From positions 1 to 64,000 of the forward strand of contig DYMK01000007.1 in the NCBI GenBank assembly GCA_020721585.1: a DNA stretch of 64,000 bases. The letters run 5' to 3'. The translations under genes were made by a program, and so were the position numbers. The notes under the pieces were generated by a model. The model did no database searches. It had not been told where the DNA came from and worked only from the letters and a program-made list of their open reading frames with translations. Each line of letters opens with the position of its first letter. Position 1 is the stretch's first letter. This DNA comes from Sulfuricurvum sp. (lineage in GTDB: Bacteria; Campylobacterota; Campylobacteria; Campylobacterales; Sulfurimonadaceae). Positions 54,617-63,120 of the stretch are shown piece after piece.

Positions 54617-55186
54617 ATGAAACAAGGGTATCTTTTGGCCTTGGTGACCATGATGGTCATGACAGGGTGTGCGTACAAAAATGAGGCGATTGAACTCTCT
54701 TCGTACAAGGGGCAATATGTGGGGAGAACGACACAGGATAAAACCCCTATCGCCCTTATCTCTGTCACCGATGTGCGACCTAATCCGATGTATGTGGGGT
54801 ATGTCGTTTCTGATAATGTCGCCACGGCGAAGCTGTACAGTTATGTCAATTTTGCTGATCGGTATAAAGAGGCCCTCAATCGGGCGTTGCAAGCGGCCCG
54901 TTTTACGATGGTTCAAAAGCCAAGCGATACCACGACCCTGCTAACCGTCGCGATCAAAGAGATTCACCTTACCTACAATGACACCAAAAAATTGGATGAA
55001 AATCTCCATGGAAAAGTGGTCGTGGAAGTAACGGTGAAAAAAGGGGAAAAAAGCCTCATCCGAACCTTCACCCAAGAGCAGGGGAAATGGATCAAACCCT
55101 CCTACACGTCCAAAGACATCGAACCGTTTTTAGATACCCTCTTTGTCGACAATATCAACCAAATTGTTACCAAATTGGCGGAATAG
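54617..55186 (+). CDS. YajG-like lipoprotein
   Basis: 189 residues from ATG 54617, best spaced from AAGGAG (54605-54610); 54614 is also possible. Longer readings run back into the SNF2 gene. Signal sequence YLLALVTMMVMTGC with lipobox ending at Cys 16, so it is lipid-anchored. The mature part, with ALISVTDVRPNPMYVGYV and a C-terminal DTLFVDNINQIVTKLAE, resembles YajG/LPP20-type outer-membrane lipoproteins of unknown role. It has its own promoter and lies inside the duplicated SNF2 tail interval. Confidence 0.7.
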   Translation: MKQGYLLALVTMMVMTGCAYKNEAIELSSYKGQYVGRTTQDKTPIALISVTDVRPNPMYVGYVVSDNVATAKLYSYVNFADRYKEALNRALQAARFTMVQKPSDTTTLLTVAIKEIHLTYNDTKKLDENLHGKVVVEVTVKKGEKSLIRTFTQEQGKWIKPSYTSKDIEPFLDTLFVDNINQIVTKLAE

Positions 55187-55195
55187 TTAGGGTAG

Positions 55196-55375
55196 CTATC
55201 TGTCCCTTTTTTTCCTTTTTTCCTTGAGACGGTCAATCAGATCGCGTGTTGTTTGAAGATTGTACACCGCCTTGGCAATAAACGCTCTGGCAATCTCCTT
55301 ACGGTGCTTCGGAGGATTGGTGATTTTTACTTCTGAAACGTAAAGCTCTATTTGTGCAAGCTCAAGAATTCGCAT
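55196..55375 (-). CDS. Small basic helical ORF, unknown
   Basis: 59 residues on the minus strand from ATG 55375. The open frame continues upstream for about 20 codons (…FPSASRREEKL) without a start, so it may be a truncated 3' part of a longer gene. It contains TNPPKHRKEIARAF and LIDRLKEKRKKRDR, all helix-forming. The stop overlaps GTAGCTATCTGTCCC, which recurs inverted near 57.09 kb. Family not recognised. It could be a fragment of a transposase-associated or cargo gene. Confidence 0.4.
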   Translation of the reverse strand: MRILELAQIELYVSEVKITNPPKHRKEIARAFIAKAVYNLQTTRDLIDRLKEKRKKRDR

Positions 55376-55642
55376 CAGCTTCTCTTCTCTTCTTGAAGCA
55401 CTGGGAAAAGAGTTACGTTGAAATTTAAGATTTTAAGCCACATTTTTGAAAGAGAGGGTACACTTTTTGTCATAGAGTTTCTTGTGTCTTGGTTGTTTTT
55501 TGTTGTAAAGAAATTTTACCTAAAACATCAAGAAACTCGGCTTTAATGAGCTTTTTTTTAAACTTCCAATAGCCTTAAATTAGAGGATGGATTTGGAGAT
55601 TTGAAAGAGGCTCGATATTATTGATTTATTAAAAGGAAAAAT

Positions 55643-56989
55643 ATGTCACGTTATATGCTATCAGACGCAGTAAATTTAGAAATCTATAACAAATTTTTAG
55701 AGTTTAAGAAGGTTTTTTTTGAAGATGGTGTGTCAATATTTAATAAAAACCTAAAATTATTTGATAATGATGAAGTTTTTCAAGAATATGAAGACAGAAT
55801 AATTAAGAATTATGATGATTCTAAACGCCCAAATCTCGTCAAATATATAGAACAATTATCATCCGCTAACGAAAAAGTAAGACATTTTTTTGCGAATTTA
55901 ATATGGCTATATAACTATCCAATATATGATAAAAAAAATGAAACAAAGATAAAGACAATTGAAATTTATTTAGACAAATATTATGATGAAACTAGCGTAA
56001 AAGAGTCTTTACCAAAACATGGAATAGCTTCATATGGACGTTTATCACAGTATTTATACTTTGATATTAATTTTATATATTTTTTCACGAAAGAATATAT
56101 AAGACAAAAAAACAATCCAAATGAAATAATCAATAGTATCAATTTATACGATTCGATGAAAAAAATCTCTACAGAACATTTCAAAGAGATGAATCATTTG
56201 GCATCAAAGCATATGTTAAATTATTTGTTTGATCCTGATTATTATGAACCAATTGTTAATACATCATGTAAAAGAAAAATCGTTGAGACTTATTATGATG
56301 AATATAACGATCAGACGCTTGATAATGATATCTACAAAATACGCAAAGAAACTTTTGGTTTTGAAAACAGCATTTATGGTGAAATCTGTGGTACACATGC
56401 TATATATAAGAGAGCTAATGGGGATCAAATTACAAAAAAAAGAGCTCAGGTTTCAGAAGTTGGAAGTATTGGGTCAAAAACCGATTTCGATTTAGATCTT
56501 AATCAGAAAACATATGAAGATGATATTTTAGCTGATGTGAAGAAGAAAATAGAAAATGGTATGCGAGCTGAAGAGTTAGTCTATGAAATAATAAAGCACA
56601 ATGTCGATAGAAAAATTTTGATCAATAAAATTAGCCAAATATACAAAATTAAAGCATTTGATGTTTTAACGGAAAACATAGAAAAAGTCATTCATTATTC
56701 TAAAAATTATGATCGGTATGCGCCATTTGATTTAATTTCAACTCATAATGATGACATCTTGTATATTGAAGTTAAAAGTACTACTGGAAATACTATTTAC
56801 TTTTCAAAGGCTGAAATTAAATTTGCATATGATCATTTAGAAAATTATGAGGTCGTTATTGTAAAGGGCAATACAATATATGAAATAGATATCTATGACA
56901 CAATAATAGATGTTTATAGCATAATGATTAATAATGAAGTAAATTGGTCATATGAGACTATTAGTTTTAAAATAGATTTTTTTGAATAA
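55643..56989 (+). CDS. DUF3883-domain protein (predicted restriction-like, accessory)
   Basis: 448 residues, with base and codon use far more AT-rich than all neighbours. The N-terminal 300 residues have no recognised domain. The C-terminal part has the DUF3883 pattern: GMRAEELVYEIIKHN, then HYSKNYDRYAPFDLIS, DILYIEVKSTTGN (E-x-K of a PD-(D/E)XK-type core) and a helix FSKAEIKFAYDHLENYEVVIV. DUF3883 often appears fused or next to helicases in phage-defence islands. AGGAAAAAT precedes the ATG. No partner gene adjoins it except the SNF2 helicase upstream. Confidence 0.75.
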   Translation: MSRYMLSDAVNLEIYNKFLEFKKVFFEDGVSIFNKNLKLFDNDEVFQEYEDRIIKNYDDSKRPNLVKYIEQLSSANEKVRHFFANLIWLYNYPIYDKKNETKIKTIEIYLDKYYDETSVKESLPKHGIASYGRLSQYLYFDINFIYFFTKEYIRQKNNPNEIINSINLYDSMKKISTEHFKEMNHLASKHMLNYLFDPDYYEPIVNTSCKRKIVETYYDEYNDQTLDNDIYKIRKETFGFENSIYGEICGTHAIYKRANGDQITKKRAQVSEVGSIGSKTDFDLDLNQKTYEDDILADVKKKIENGMRAEELVYEIIKHNVDRKILINKISQIYKIKAFDVLTENIEKVIHYSKNYDRYAPFDLISTHNDDILYIEVKSTTGNTIYFSKAEIKFAYDHLENYEVVIVKGNTIYEIDIYDTIIDVYSIMINNEVNWSYETISFKIDFFE

Positions 56990-57062
56990 AAAAATATGTA
57001 TTTATTTACTTAAGATAGTGCTCCGTAATATTTGCACGATTATGTTTCATCTCCCAGCTTAC

Positions 57063-57110
57063 AGCCTGTAAGAAAACAAGAAAAGGGGACAGGCTACTTT
57101 TCCCCCTTTT
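57063..57110. terminator. Hairpin with crossing alternative stems downstream of the DUF3883 gene
   Basis: AAAAGGGG (57081-57088) pairs with CCCCTTTT (57103-57110), followed by T-rich sequence: terminator-like. AGCCTGT (57063-57069) pairs with ACAGGCT (57089-57095), crossing the first stem. It also resembles the inverted partner of the motif at 55192-55210. Confidence 0.45.
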
Positions 57111-57111
57111 T

Positions 57112-57258
57112 CGTTTTATCACAAAAAACAGTTTTGAAGAGAAAATTGATGCGATGATTAAAGCCAAAACGGCAATGGGGGAGATGAGTGTGAGTGTCGG
57201 AGAGACTGCCTTAGCTTCGCTCAATAACGACGAACTCAAAGCCCTTTTTGTGCGATAG
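57112..57258 (+). pseudogene. Duplicated 3' end of the SNF2 helicase gene
   Basis: Codons for RFITKNSFEEKIDAMIKAKT, MGEMSVSVGETALASL, NNDELKALFVR then stop, matching the last 48 codons of the helicase at 51022. Bases 57124-57209 are identical to 54364-54449 (86 bp, offset 2760 bp); a single mismatch lies just upstream. After that the copies diverge in DNA but keep the protein pattern (HLFTR versus ALFVR). No start is attached. It looks like the original 3' end left behind after an exchange or insertion of the preceding 2.7 kb. Confidence 0.9.
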
Positions 57259-57317
57259 TCGTTTATCATGGTGCTAAGACTCATCTCATAGAGTACTAAA
57301 CGCCACAAGGAGTGATG

Positions 57318-58742
57318 ATGCGTATTGTATTAACAGGCGCGAATGGGTATATTGGTCGGCGGTTAAAACATCACCTCTTACGCAACAAAGAGCATACCCT
57401 TCGTCTCATGGTGCGTAATCCCAACAGTCTCTCCCCTTGGGTAATTGGGGAGTGCGAAGTTGTCCAAGCCGATGTGATGCACCCTCAAACCCTTGATGCG
57501 GCGTTAGCGGGGGTGGATATTGCCTATTATCTTATTCATGGTTTAGCCCATTCCAATTTCAAAGAACTTGATCGTCAAAGTGCCCAAAACTTTTTGGAGG
57601 GGTGTATCCGCCAAAAAGTTTCCACGATTATCTATTTGGGCGGGTTGGGGGACAAAACCACCGGCAGTGAGCATCTCCTCAGTCGCATCGAAACGGGGGA
57701 AATCCTTAGCTCACGTCCCGATAAAGTGCGGTGTTTGTGGTTTCGTGCGGGGGTTATTATCGGCTCGGGGAGCGCGAGTTTTGAGATTATGCGCCATCTC
57801 ATCCAAAAGCTTCCGGTCATGATCACCCCCAAATGGGTCACAACGCATATAACCCCCATTGGGGTGGAGGATGTCTTGCGCTATTTGGTGGAGGGATTGA
57901 CTCTTGACCTTTCCCACAATACCATCATTGATATAGGGGAAGAGGTGATGAGCTATGGGGAACTTATGGAGCGGGTTTCGGTGGCGATGGGACTTAAACG
58001 CTATTTTATCCCTGTGAATTTTTTTAGCCCCAAATTTTCATCGTATTGGTTGGTGCTGTTTACCCCTGTCCCGTTTTCCATCGCACGCTCGTTGATTGAG
58101 GGGTTAAAAAGTGATGCCACCATCCAAAATAATCTTCGTCACACCCTTTTTTCGTTTCCCCTCCACTCCCTTGAAGCAGCAGTCCATACCGCTGAAGCGG
58201 AGATTGAGACCAATCAGGTGTTAAGCCGTTGGAGTGATAGCGGGGGGATTGAGGGAGAAGTCGATCATGACCACGATTTGTCCAATGCGTTGTTTATCGA
58301 TCGTCGCAGTATCCCCCTTCATGGAGCTTCTCCCGCACAGGTGTACCGAACGTTTTGCGCCATCGGGGGAGACAATGGGTGGTTTGGGTACGATGGATTG
58401 TGGAAACTTCGTGGGTTGATTGATAAACTCTTTCACGGAGTGGGGATCAATCGGGGGCGACGCGATGGAGCAGAGGTGCGCATCGGAGACAGCGTCGATT
58501 TTTGGAAAGTGGTCGATGTGGTGGAAAATGAACGGTTGTTGCTTTTTGCTCAGATGAAACTACCGGGAAAAGCGTGGTTAGAATTCAAGCTTCATGAGGG
58601 ACACTTAATCCAAAGTGCCTACTTTTACCCTTATGGGGTGTTGGGAAGACTCTATTGGTATGCGTTGGTTCCCCTTCACGCCCTTATCTTTACGACGATG
58701 GCAAAGACGATTGTGACGCGCGCGTTAGCGCACGACGCTTAA
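57318..58742 (+). CDS. NAD(P)-binding SDR/epimerase-like protein with C-terminal DUF2867
   Basis: 474 residues from ATG 57318 (best spaced from AAGGAG at 57306-57311; GTG 57312 and ATG 57315 are alternatives). Rossmann motif RIVLTGANGYIGRRLK at the start, IIYLGGLGDKTTGSEHLLSR for the catalytic region, then a DUF2867 domain from about 310 (PAQVYRTFCAIGGDNGWFGY, WLEFKLHEGHLIQSAYFYP) and a C-terminal hydrophobic helix. The same two-domain build is found in many proteobacteria, with unknown substrate. It converges on the rhodanese gene with an 18-bp overlap. Confidence 0.88.
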   Translation: MRIVLTGANGYIGRRLKHHLLRNKEHTLRLMVRNPNSLSPWVIGECEVVQADVMHPQTLDAALAGVDIAYYLIHGLAHSNFKELDRQSAQNFLEGCIRQKVSTIIYLGGLGDKTTGSEHLLSRIETGEILSSRPDKVRCLWFRAGVIIGSGSASFEIMRHLIQKLPVMITPKWVTTHITPIGVEDVLRYLVEGLTLDLSHNTIIDIGEEVMSYGELMERVSVAMGLKRYFIPVNFFSPKFSSYWLVLFTPVPFSIARSLIEGLKSDATIQNNLRHTLFSFPLHSLEAAVHTAEAEIETNQVLSRWSDSGGIEGEVDHDHDLSNALFIDRRSIPLHGASPAQVYRTFCAIGGDNGWFGYDGLWKLRGLIDKLFHGVGINRGRRDGAEVRIGDSVDFWKVVDVVENERLLLFAQMKLPGKAWLEFKLHEGHLIQSAYFYPYGVLGRLYWYALVPLHALIFTTMAKTIVTRALAHDA

Positions 58743-59180
58743 CCCTGCTGCTTGCCATGCGCTAATCCCCCCCTCCATATTAAGGGGGATGATTCCCTCA
58801 TCGGCTAAAACACGTGCTGCGACCCCACTGCGATTACCACTGTGACAATAAACGACTATTTTTTTCCCTTTGAGGGGGGCAAGTTGGGGGAGATTTTCCT
58901 CTAACACCTGAACGGGGAGAAGAACGGCACCTTGCAGATGACCTTGGGCAAACTCTTCGGGCGTTCGGACATCCAAAACCGTCATGGTCGGGTTTTGTTG
59001 GATCATGAGGGAAGCTGCTTGGGGAGAGATGGAGGTATAGTTAGGGAAAATCCACCCTTTGATGTATGCCACATACACTGCAACTACGATAATGGCAAGA
59101 TAATACCCAGCATTAAGCAGATTTTTTTTGGTCATCAAACCCTTTACGCGGGTAAGGTAAAAATTTTGTGTGTTTGCCAT
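58725..59180 (-). CDS. Membrane-anchored rhodanese domain protein
   Basis: 151 residues. One N-terminal membrane helix (about 25-43, YYLAIIVVAVYVAYIKG), then a rhodanese domain with TVLDVRTPEEFAQGHLQGA and the active-site loop VVYCHSGNRSGVAA. It is probably a periplasmic-facing sulphurtransferase or sulphur carrier. It faces the epimerase gene, overlapping 18 bp tail-to-tail. A second rhodanese (62615) is coded nearby. Confidence 0.88.
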   Translation of the reverse strand: MANTQNFYLTRVKGLMTKKNLLNAGYYLAIIVVAVYVAYIKGWIFPNYTSISPQAASLMIQQNPTMTVLDVRTPEEFAQGHLQGAVLLPVQVLEENLPQLAPLKGKKIVVYCHSGNRSGVAARVLADEGIIPLNMEGGISAWQAAGLSVVR

Positions 59181-59259
59181 AAAGACACTCCTCTTTTTGT
59201 ATGTGGTATTGTACCCAACCCAATGGGTTGAATAGTGATAATGAAATGCAGTGTGTACC

Positions 59260-61386
59260 TTAAAAAGTAAAGGGTATTCGCACTACAAATGAAATATCCC
59301 GTCCCATCGCCAGAGCGTACCCTTTGTAGGTATCGAGAAAATCGCGATAGTGGGTATTCAATACATTGCTGACTTTAACCCCAAGTTGTCCTTTTTGGTT
59401 TCCGATGACAATGTCTGCAGTGTACCCAAGTCCCCATACGGTATAGCCTGCTGTGTCAGCGGAACCAAAGGGAAATTTGGTTTTGTCGTTGTATTGGGCA
59501 AACGGTTCGTACGCTCCTGCAACGCTTTGCGACGCAGCACTTTTCATGGTGACTGAAAAAGTAGAATTTTCAAACGATCCTAATGTCCCCACGTTTTGAT
59601 GAATCGCCAATCGAAGATTATTGGCAGGCATCATGGTGAGTTTACGGTCGTTGGTCGTATCGCGCCCACGGATAAGCTCAAATCCCCCCTCAAAGCGGGT
59701 CATATCGGTGAGGAACGTATCGAATGAAAACTCTATCCCCTCCATGATCGCGTTGGTTTGTTCATTTCGCATATTGGGGAGGGTTCCTGTCCATGTACCT
59801 GTATTGGCGAGATAAATATAGTCATTTATGATCGTATGATAGACGCTTAGTGAGGCTTTCGTTTTGGTATCTTTGTACCGTAATGCAAGATCTCCGCCTA
59901 AGGTTTTTTCCGCATTGAGATTGGGATTTCCCAGTTGATACGCTTGTACCCCTCCATGAATCCCACCCGCGTAGAGTTCAAAAATACTTGGGGTTCTAAA
60001 GCCTCGTGCGATATTCCCCGCAATATTCCAGTGAGGGGTAAGGCGGTAGGTTGATCCAAGAGAGCCGCTAAAACCTGAAAACGTTTGGCTGTTATTGGTA
60101 GCATTGAAAATTCCAGTACTAACAAAGGGGGTATTGATTCCATTCGTGGGGGCGGTGATGGTTTTCGTGTCATAGCGTAATCCTGTTTGGAAAATCCATT
60201 TTTCATAGTCAGCTTCTTCAAATATATAAAGTGCAGATCCTTTTTCACTAGCAGTTGGGGCAAGTTTTCCTTCGATGAGGGTTTGGTCTTTATCAAATCC
60301 CTCAATTCCTATCTCTCCTTCAAAATCCCCTATCTTTGGATGTTCAAGTGCCAAACGCCCATCGAGTCGATCCGTTTGAATATTGAGGTAATCGGCGGTT
60401 CCTTGTTTTGTTTCCATTATTTCGTAGGGGGTATTGGTCGCTGCTTCACGTTGGTTTAGGGTTCGAGAAAGGGTGGGTTTGAGTATCCAATCCCCAAGCA
60501 AAAATTCCCCTTTAAGCTGTGTTTCATTGTTGGTGAGTTTTTGTCCAGCGGAGGCAACAGCGGTAAAATTAGGAGCTGTCGTGTGTCCTAAATAGTTTTG
60601 AAAACTTTGCCAGTAGATATGTTGGAGGGAGACTTTTCCCCAATTGTCCGTGTACCCAATAGCCGCAAGTGCGGAAGTGGTCTCAAAGTTTGTGTAGGGG
60701 AGTTCTCCCGCAAAACGGGGGTTACTACCTGTTGGTTCCCCCTTTTCCCATGTGTCGGCATTTGGGGTGCTGAAATTCCCCGCTTTGCGTTTCATGATAG
60801 CGGCATTAACCCCAAGTTTTCCGTGCGCTGCTTGGATTTTAGCCCCTCCCATGCGCTCTTCATTATTCGTATGATATTCCCCCGTAACTTCACCCTTGAG
60901 GATGCTTTTTCCAACGGGTGCTGTGAGTATTTCAGGGGAGAGGATATTAACCACTCCCCCCAACGCGTCGGAGCCGTATAATACCCCCTGCGCCCCACGG
61001 ACGACTTCGATACGATCGGCGATAAAGGGATCGCTATTAACGACATGACGAATACCGTAGGTTTGTGAATCGGTGGCACTGCCGTTGGAGAGAACTTTGA
61101 CCCGCTCACCGGTCATACCGCGAATAACCGGTTTGCCCGCTTGTGTTCCGGTGGAGATGGTATTGACCCCAGTAATCTCTTCGAGAATTCCCCCTAAGGA
61201 CGCAGTGGCTTTAAGGGCTTTTTCTTTCCCATCGAGTATGTCGATTTGATTGGGAACATCAAAGGTCGTGTGGTCATGGACGGGAGAGGCTGAGATAACG
61301 ATAGGCTCCATAAAAATCTTTTCAGAGGTCGTATCATTGGCAATTAACGCGGTAGCTGCTAGAGTAGAAAGTACTAATTTTTGCAT
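59260..61386 (-). CDS. TonB-dependent outer-membrane receptor
   Basis: 708 residues. Signal peptide to about residue 16, a TonB-box-like stretch EPIVISASP, plug domain (ILEEITGVNTISTGTQAGKP, RIEVVRGAQGVLYGSDALGG) and a beta barrel ending in FVVRIPF/TF. His-rich VHDHTTFD after the TonB box. It resembles ZnuD/OprC-like metal receptors in outline, so a zinc, copper or heme-type substrate is plausible. A small CxxC/His protein precedes it, 50 bp upstream. Confidence 0.9.
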   Translation of the reverse strand: MQKLVLSTLAATALIANDTTSEKIFMEPIVISASPVHDHTTFDVPNQIDILDGKEKALKATASLGGILEEITGVNTISTGTQAGKPVIRGMTGERVKVLSNGSATDSQTYGIRHVVNSDPFIADRIEVVRGAQGVLYGSDALGGVVNILSPEILTAPVGKSILKGEVTGEYHTNNEERMGGAKIQAAHGKLGVNAAIMKRKAGNFSTPNADTWEKGEPTGSNPRFAGELPYTNFETTSALAAIGYTDNWGKVSLQHIYWQSFQNYLGHTTAPNFTAVASAGQKLTNNETQLKGEFLLGDWILKPTLSRTLNQREAATNTPYEIMETKQGTADYLNIQTDRLDGRLALEHPKIGDFEGEIGIEGFDKDQTLIEGKLAPTASEKGSALYIFEEADYEKWIFQTGLRYDTKTITAPTNGINTPFVSTGIFNATNNSQTFSGFSGSLGSTYRLTPHWNIAGNIARGFRTPSIFELYAGGIHGGVQAYQLGNPNLNAEKTLGGDLALRYKDTKTKASLSVYHTIINDYIYLANTGTWTGTLPNMRNEQTNAIMEGIEFSFDTFLTDMTRFEGGFELIRGRDTTNDRKLTMMPANNLRLAIHQNVGTLGSFENSTFSVTMKSAASQSVAGAYEPFAQYNDKTKFPFGSADTAGYTVWGLGYTADIVIGNQKGQLGVKVSNVLNTHYRDFLDTYKGYALAMGRDISFVVRIPFTF

Positions 61387-61436
61387 AGAAATATCCTAAT
61401 TTTTTTATTAAAATTGTGTAAGTTAATGAAAAAGAA

Positions 61437-61694
61437 TTAGGCCATCGGGGGCGAACGGTTACGAAGCGAAATCGCTTCTTGATGGGATTGATTTACCAAT
61501 GCACCATCAAAAGGTTCATAGAAAGAGGAAACAAAGGTAAGCGTCAAGGGATCACTTAAGAGCGTCGGGGAATGGGCAATGAGACACACTTCACACGTTC
61601 CATCATGAAGATGATGAGGGTTTAGCTCATGGACAACCCCGACAAAAAGGGAAAGTATGAATAAAAACGCAAAAAATCGTTTGAATTGTTTCAT
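61437..61694 (-). CDS. Small exported His/Cys protein upstream of the receptor
   Basis: 85 residues: an N-terminal hydrophobic segment (FFAFLFILSLFVGVV) serving as anchor or signal, then HELNPHHLHDGTCEVCLIAH with four histidines and a CxxC pair, a likely metal site, and an unremarkable tail. Small proteins with this layout often precede metal-linked TonB receptors. Family not firmly recognised (DUF2946-like at best). Confidence 0.65.
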   Translation of the reverse strand: MKQFKRFFAFLFILSLFVGVVHELNPHHLHDGTCEVCLIAHSPTLLSDPLTLTFVSSFYEPFDGALVNQSHQEAISLRNRSPPMA

Positions 61695-61984
61695 ATTTCC
61701 CCCCTTGAAAGTTATTTTGAAAGTATAGCTAGTCAGCCCTAAAAAACTAAATTTCAGTTCAATTCTGAAAGCGGATTAACGACGATCACAGGCAAATTAT
61801 TTCACTTCTTGGGAAGCATTATGAGAAAAGGCGAATTCGCCTATGTTTAGAAGTAATGCAACAAAGAAATGGGATCACAAATATGGTGCCTAGGGAAAAA
61901 AGGTGCCAGTCACCATTTTTTGTATTGTGTCTTTTCGGGTATAATAATAACTGAACTATCAACGTTTTGTAAGGAGATTTTCCA
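61695..61984. other. Intergenic region, mostly unassigned
   Basis: 290 bp. It holds GGTGCCTAGGGAAAAAAGGTGCC (61900-61922 approximately) followed by AGTCACCATTTTTT, reminiscent of REP-transposase end sequences; a short AGGCGAATTCGCCT palindrome near 61814-61827; and TATAAT at 61940-61945 for the next gene, with AAGGAG near 61972. No gene seen. Confidence 0.4.
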
Positions 61985-62527
61985 ATGACCGATCAAGAAT
62001 TAAAAGACCTCGTAGCAGGATTGGCTATCAAATCGGATAGACTCGATGCCCAAATGCAACGCACCGACGAACAAATGAAACGCACTGACGAAAAACTAGA
62101 ACGCATTGGCATTACTTTGGGAAATATCTCCAACAACCAAGGTTCAGTTGCCGAGGAGTTCTTTTATAACTCATTGGCACATACCCAAACCTTAGCAGGG
62201 ATTCATTACGATTTTGTGGATAAAAATATGACACGCTCTAGTAATGGTGTTAGTGATGAATACGATATTGTCATGATAAACGGAAAAAACGTTGCCATCA
62301 TCGAAGTCAAATACAAAGCTCACGAAAGTGACTTAGACAAATTATTGACCAAAAAATACGAGAACTTCAAAAAGCTTTTCCCAGTATATAAAGATTATAA
62401 TCATCATCTCGTATTAGCTACCTTTTCACTGTATGATGACCTAAAAGAAAAAGCACTTGCCAATGGAGTAACCGTATTGCAACGCAAAGGGGACACGATA
62501 GAAAGTTTTGTACCCGAAGCAGCATAA
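61985..62527 (+). CDS. PD-(D/E)XK-like nuclease with N-terminal coiled coil
   Basis: 180 residues. The N-terminal 45 residues form a coiled coil with a repeating TDEQMKRTDEKLER pattern. The rest has GVSDEYDIVMINGKNVAIIEVKYKA: D...(13)...E-x-K as in PD-(D/E)XK nucleases, then helix KKYENFKKLFPVYKDY and LVLATFSLYDDLKEKA. Related small proteins are widespread in bacteria, often annotated DUF3782-like, and have no established role. Monocistronic. Confidence 0.7.
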   Translation: MTDQELKDLVAGLAIKSDRLDAQMQRTDEQMKRTDEKLERIGITLGNISNNQGSVAEEFFYNSLAHTQTLAGIHYDFVDKNMTRSSNGVSDEYDIVMINGKNVAIIEVKYKAHESDLDKLLTKKYENFKKLFPVYKDYNHHLVLATFSLYDDLKEKALANGVTVLQRKGDTIESFVPEAA

Positions 62528-62614
62528 GAAATTACACCCCTGTGAGTGAATATCCACTTTTGAAAAGGGGTGTCAAAATACGCGTCGGGCGTTAAATATT
62601 AAGAAAAATAAGAG

Positions 62615-63085
62615 TTATTTGAGTATACACGTTTTAGGCGAGCTAATACTTGCAAGCCCTACAATACCGTTTTTTAGAACGTGAATATTTTTAAAGCCCA
62701 CCATCTTTAGACTAATTGCCGCAGGAATAGCACGTGTTCCTGAATGACAAAAAACAACAATACGTTTGTCCGTCGGGATACGATCAAGGTTTTTGGCTTC
62801 AAAAAGCTCTTCAAGAGGCATTTCGAGTGTGTGGGGATAGCCCGTTTTAATAAACGCTTGCTCTTGTGGGGTACGTACATCGATCAAGACAATAGAAGGA
62901 TCTTTTTTGACCTCCGCAACAAAGGCTTCAGGCTCAAGTAAAAAAGTACTTTGGGAGAGGGGGACAAACGTCATTTTCTCATAAAAGCTATCCATTTTTT
63001 GAGCCAATTGAGCATCGTATGCTGATGCAGAGGTGACACTAAGGGTCAACGTTGCTAGTAGGGTAATAAGGGTGTTTTTTTTCAT
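62615..63085 (-). CDS. Exported rhodanese domain protein
   Basis: 156 residues from ATG 63085 (GGAG six bases upstream; the longer reading from 63154 is not supported). Signal peptide MKKNTLITLLATLTLSVTSASA, then a rhodanese domain with IVLIDVRTPQEQAFIKTGYP and active-site VVFCHSGTRAIPAA. Periplasmic sulphurtransferase or sulphur-sensing protein. Two rhodaneses, both with extracytoplasmic targeting, lie in this 4-kb stretch. Confidence 0.85.
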   Translation of the reverse strand: MKKNTLITLLATLTLSVTSASAYDAQLAQKMDSFYEKMTFVPLSQSTFLLEPEAFVAEVKKDPSIVLIDVRTPQEQAFIKTGYPHTLEMPLEELFEAKNLDRIPTDKRIVVFCHSGTRAIPAAISLKMVGFKNIHVLKNGIVGLASISSPKTCILK

Positions 63086-63120
63086 TTGGTTCTCCATAGT
63101 ACGTGTGTTGTTTTGGTTGT

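Noticed and set aside
51022-56989. A known DISARM or BREX system
   Set aside because: A SNF2 helicase and DUF3883 are present but no methylase, DUF1998, PLD or PglZ genes, so no named system is supported.
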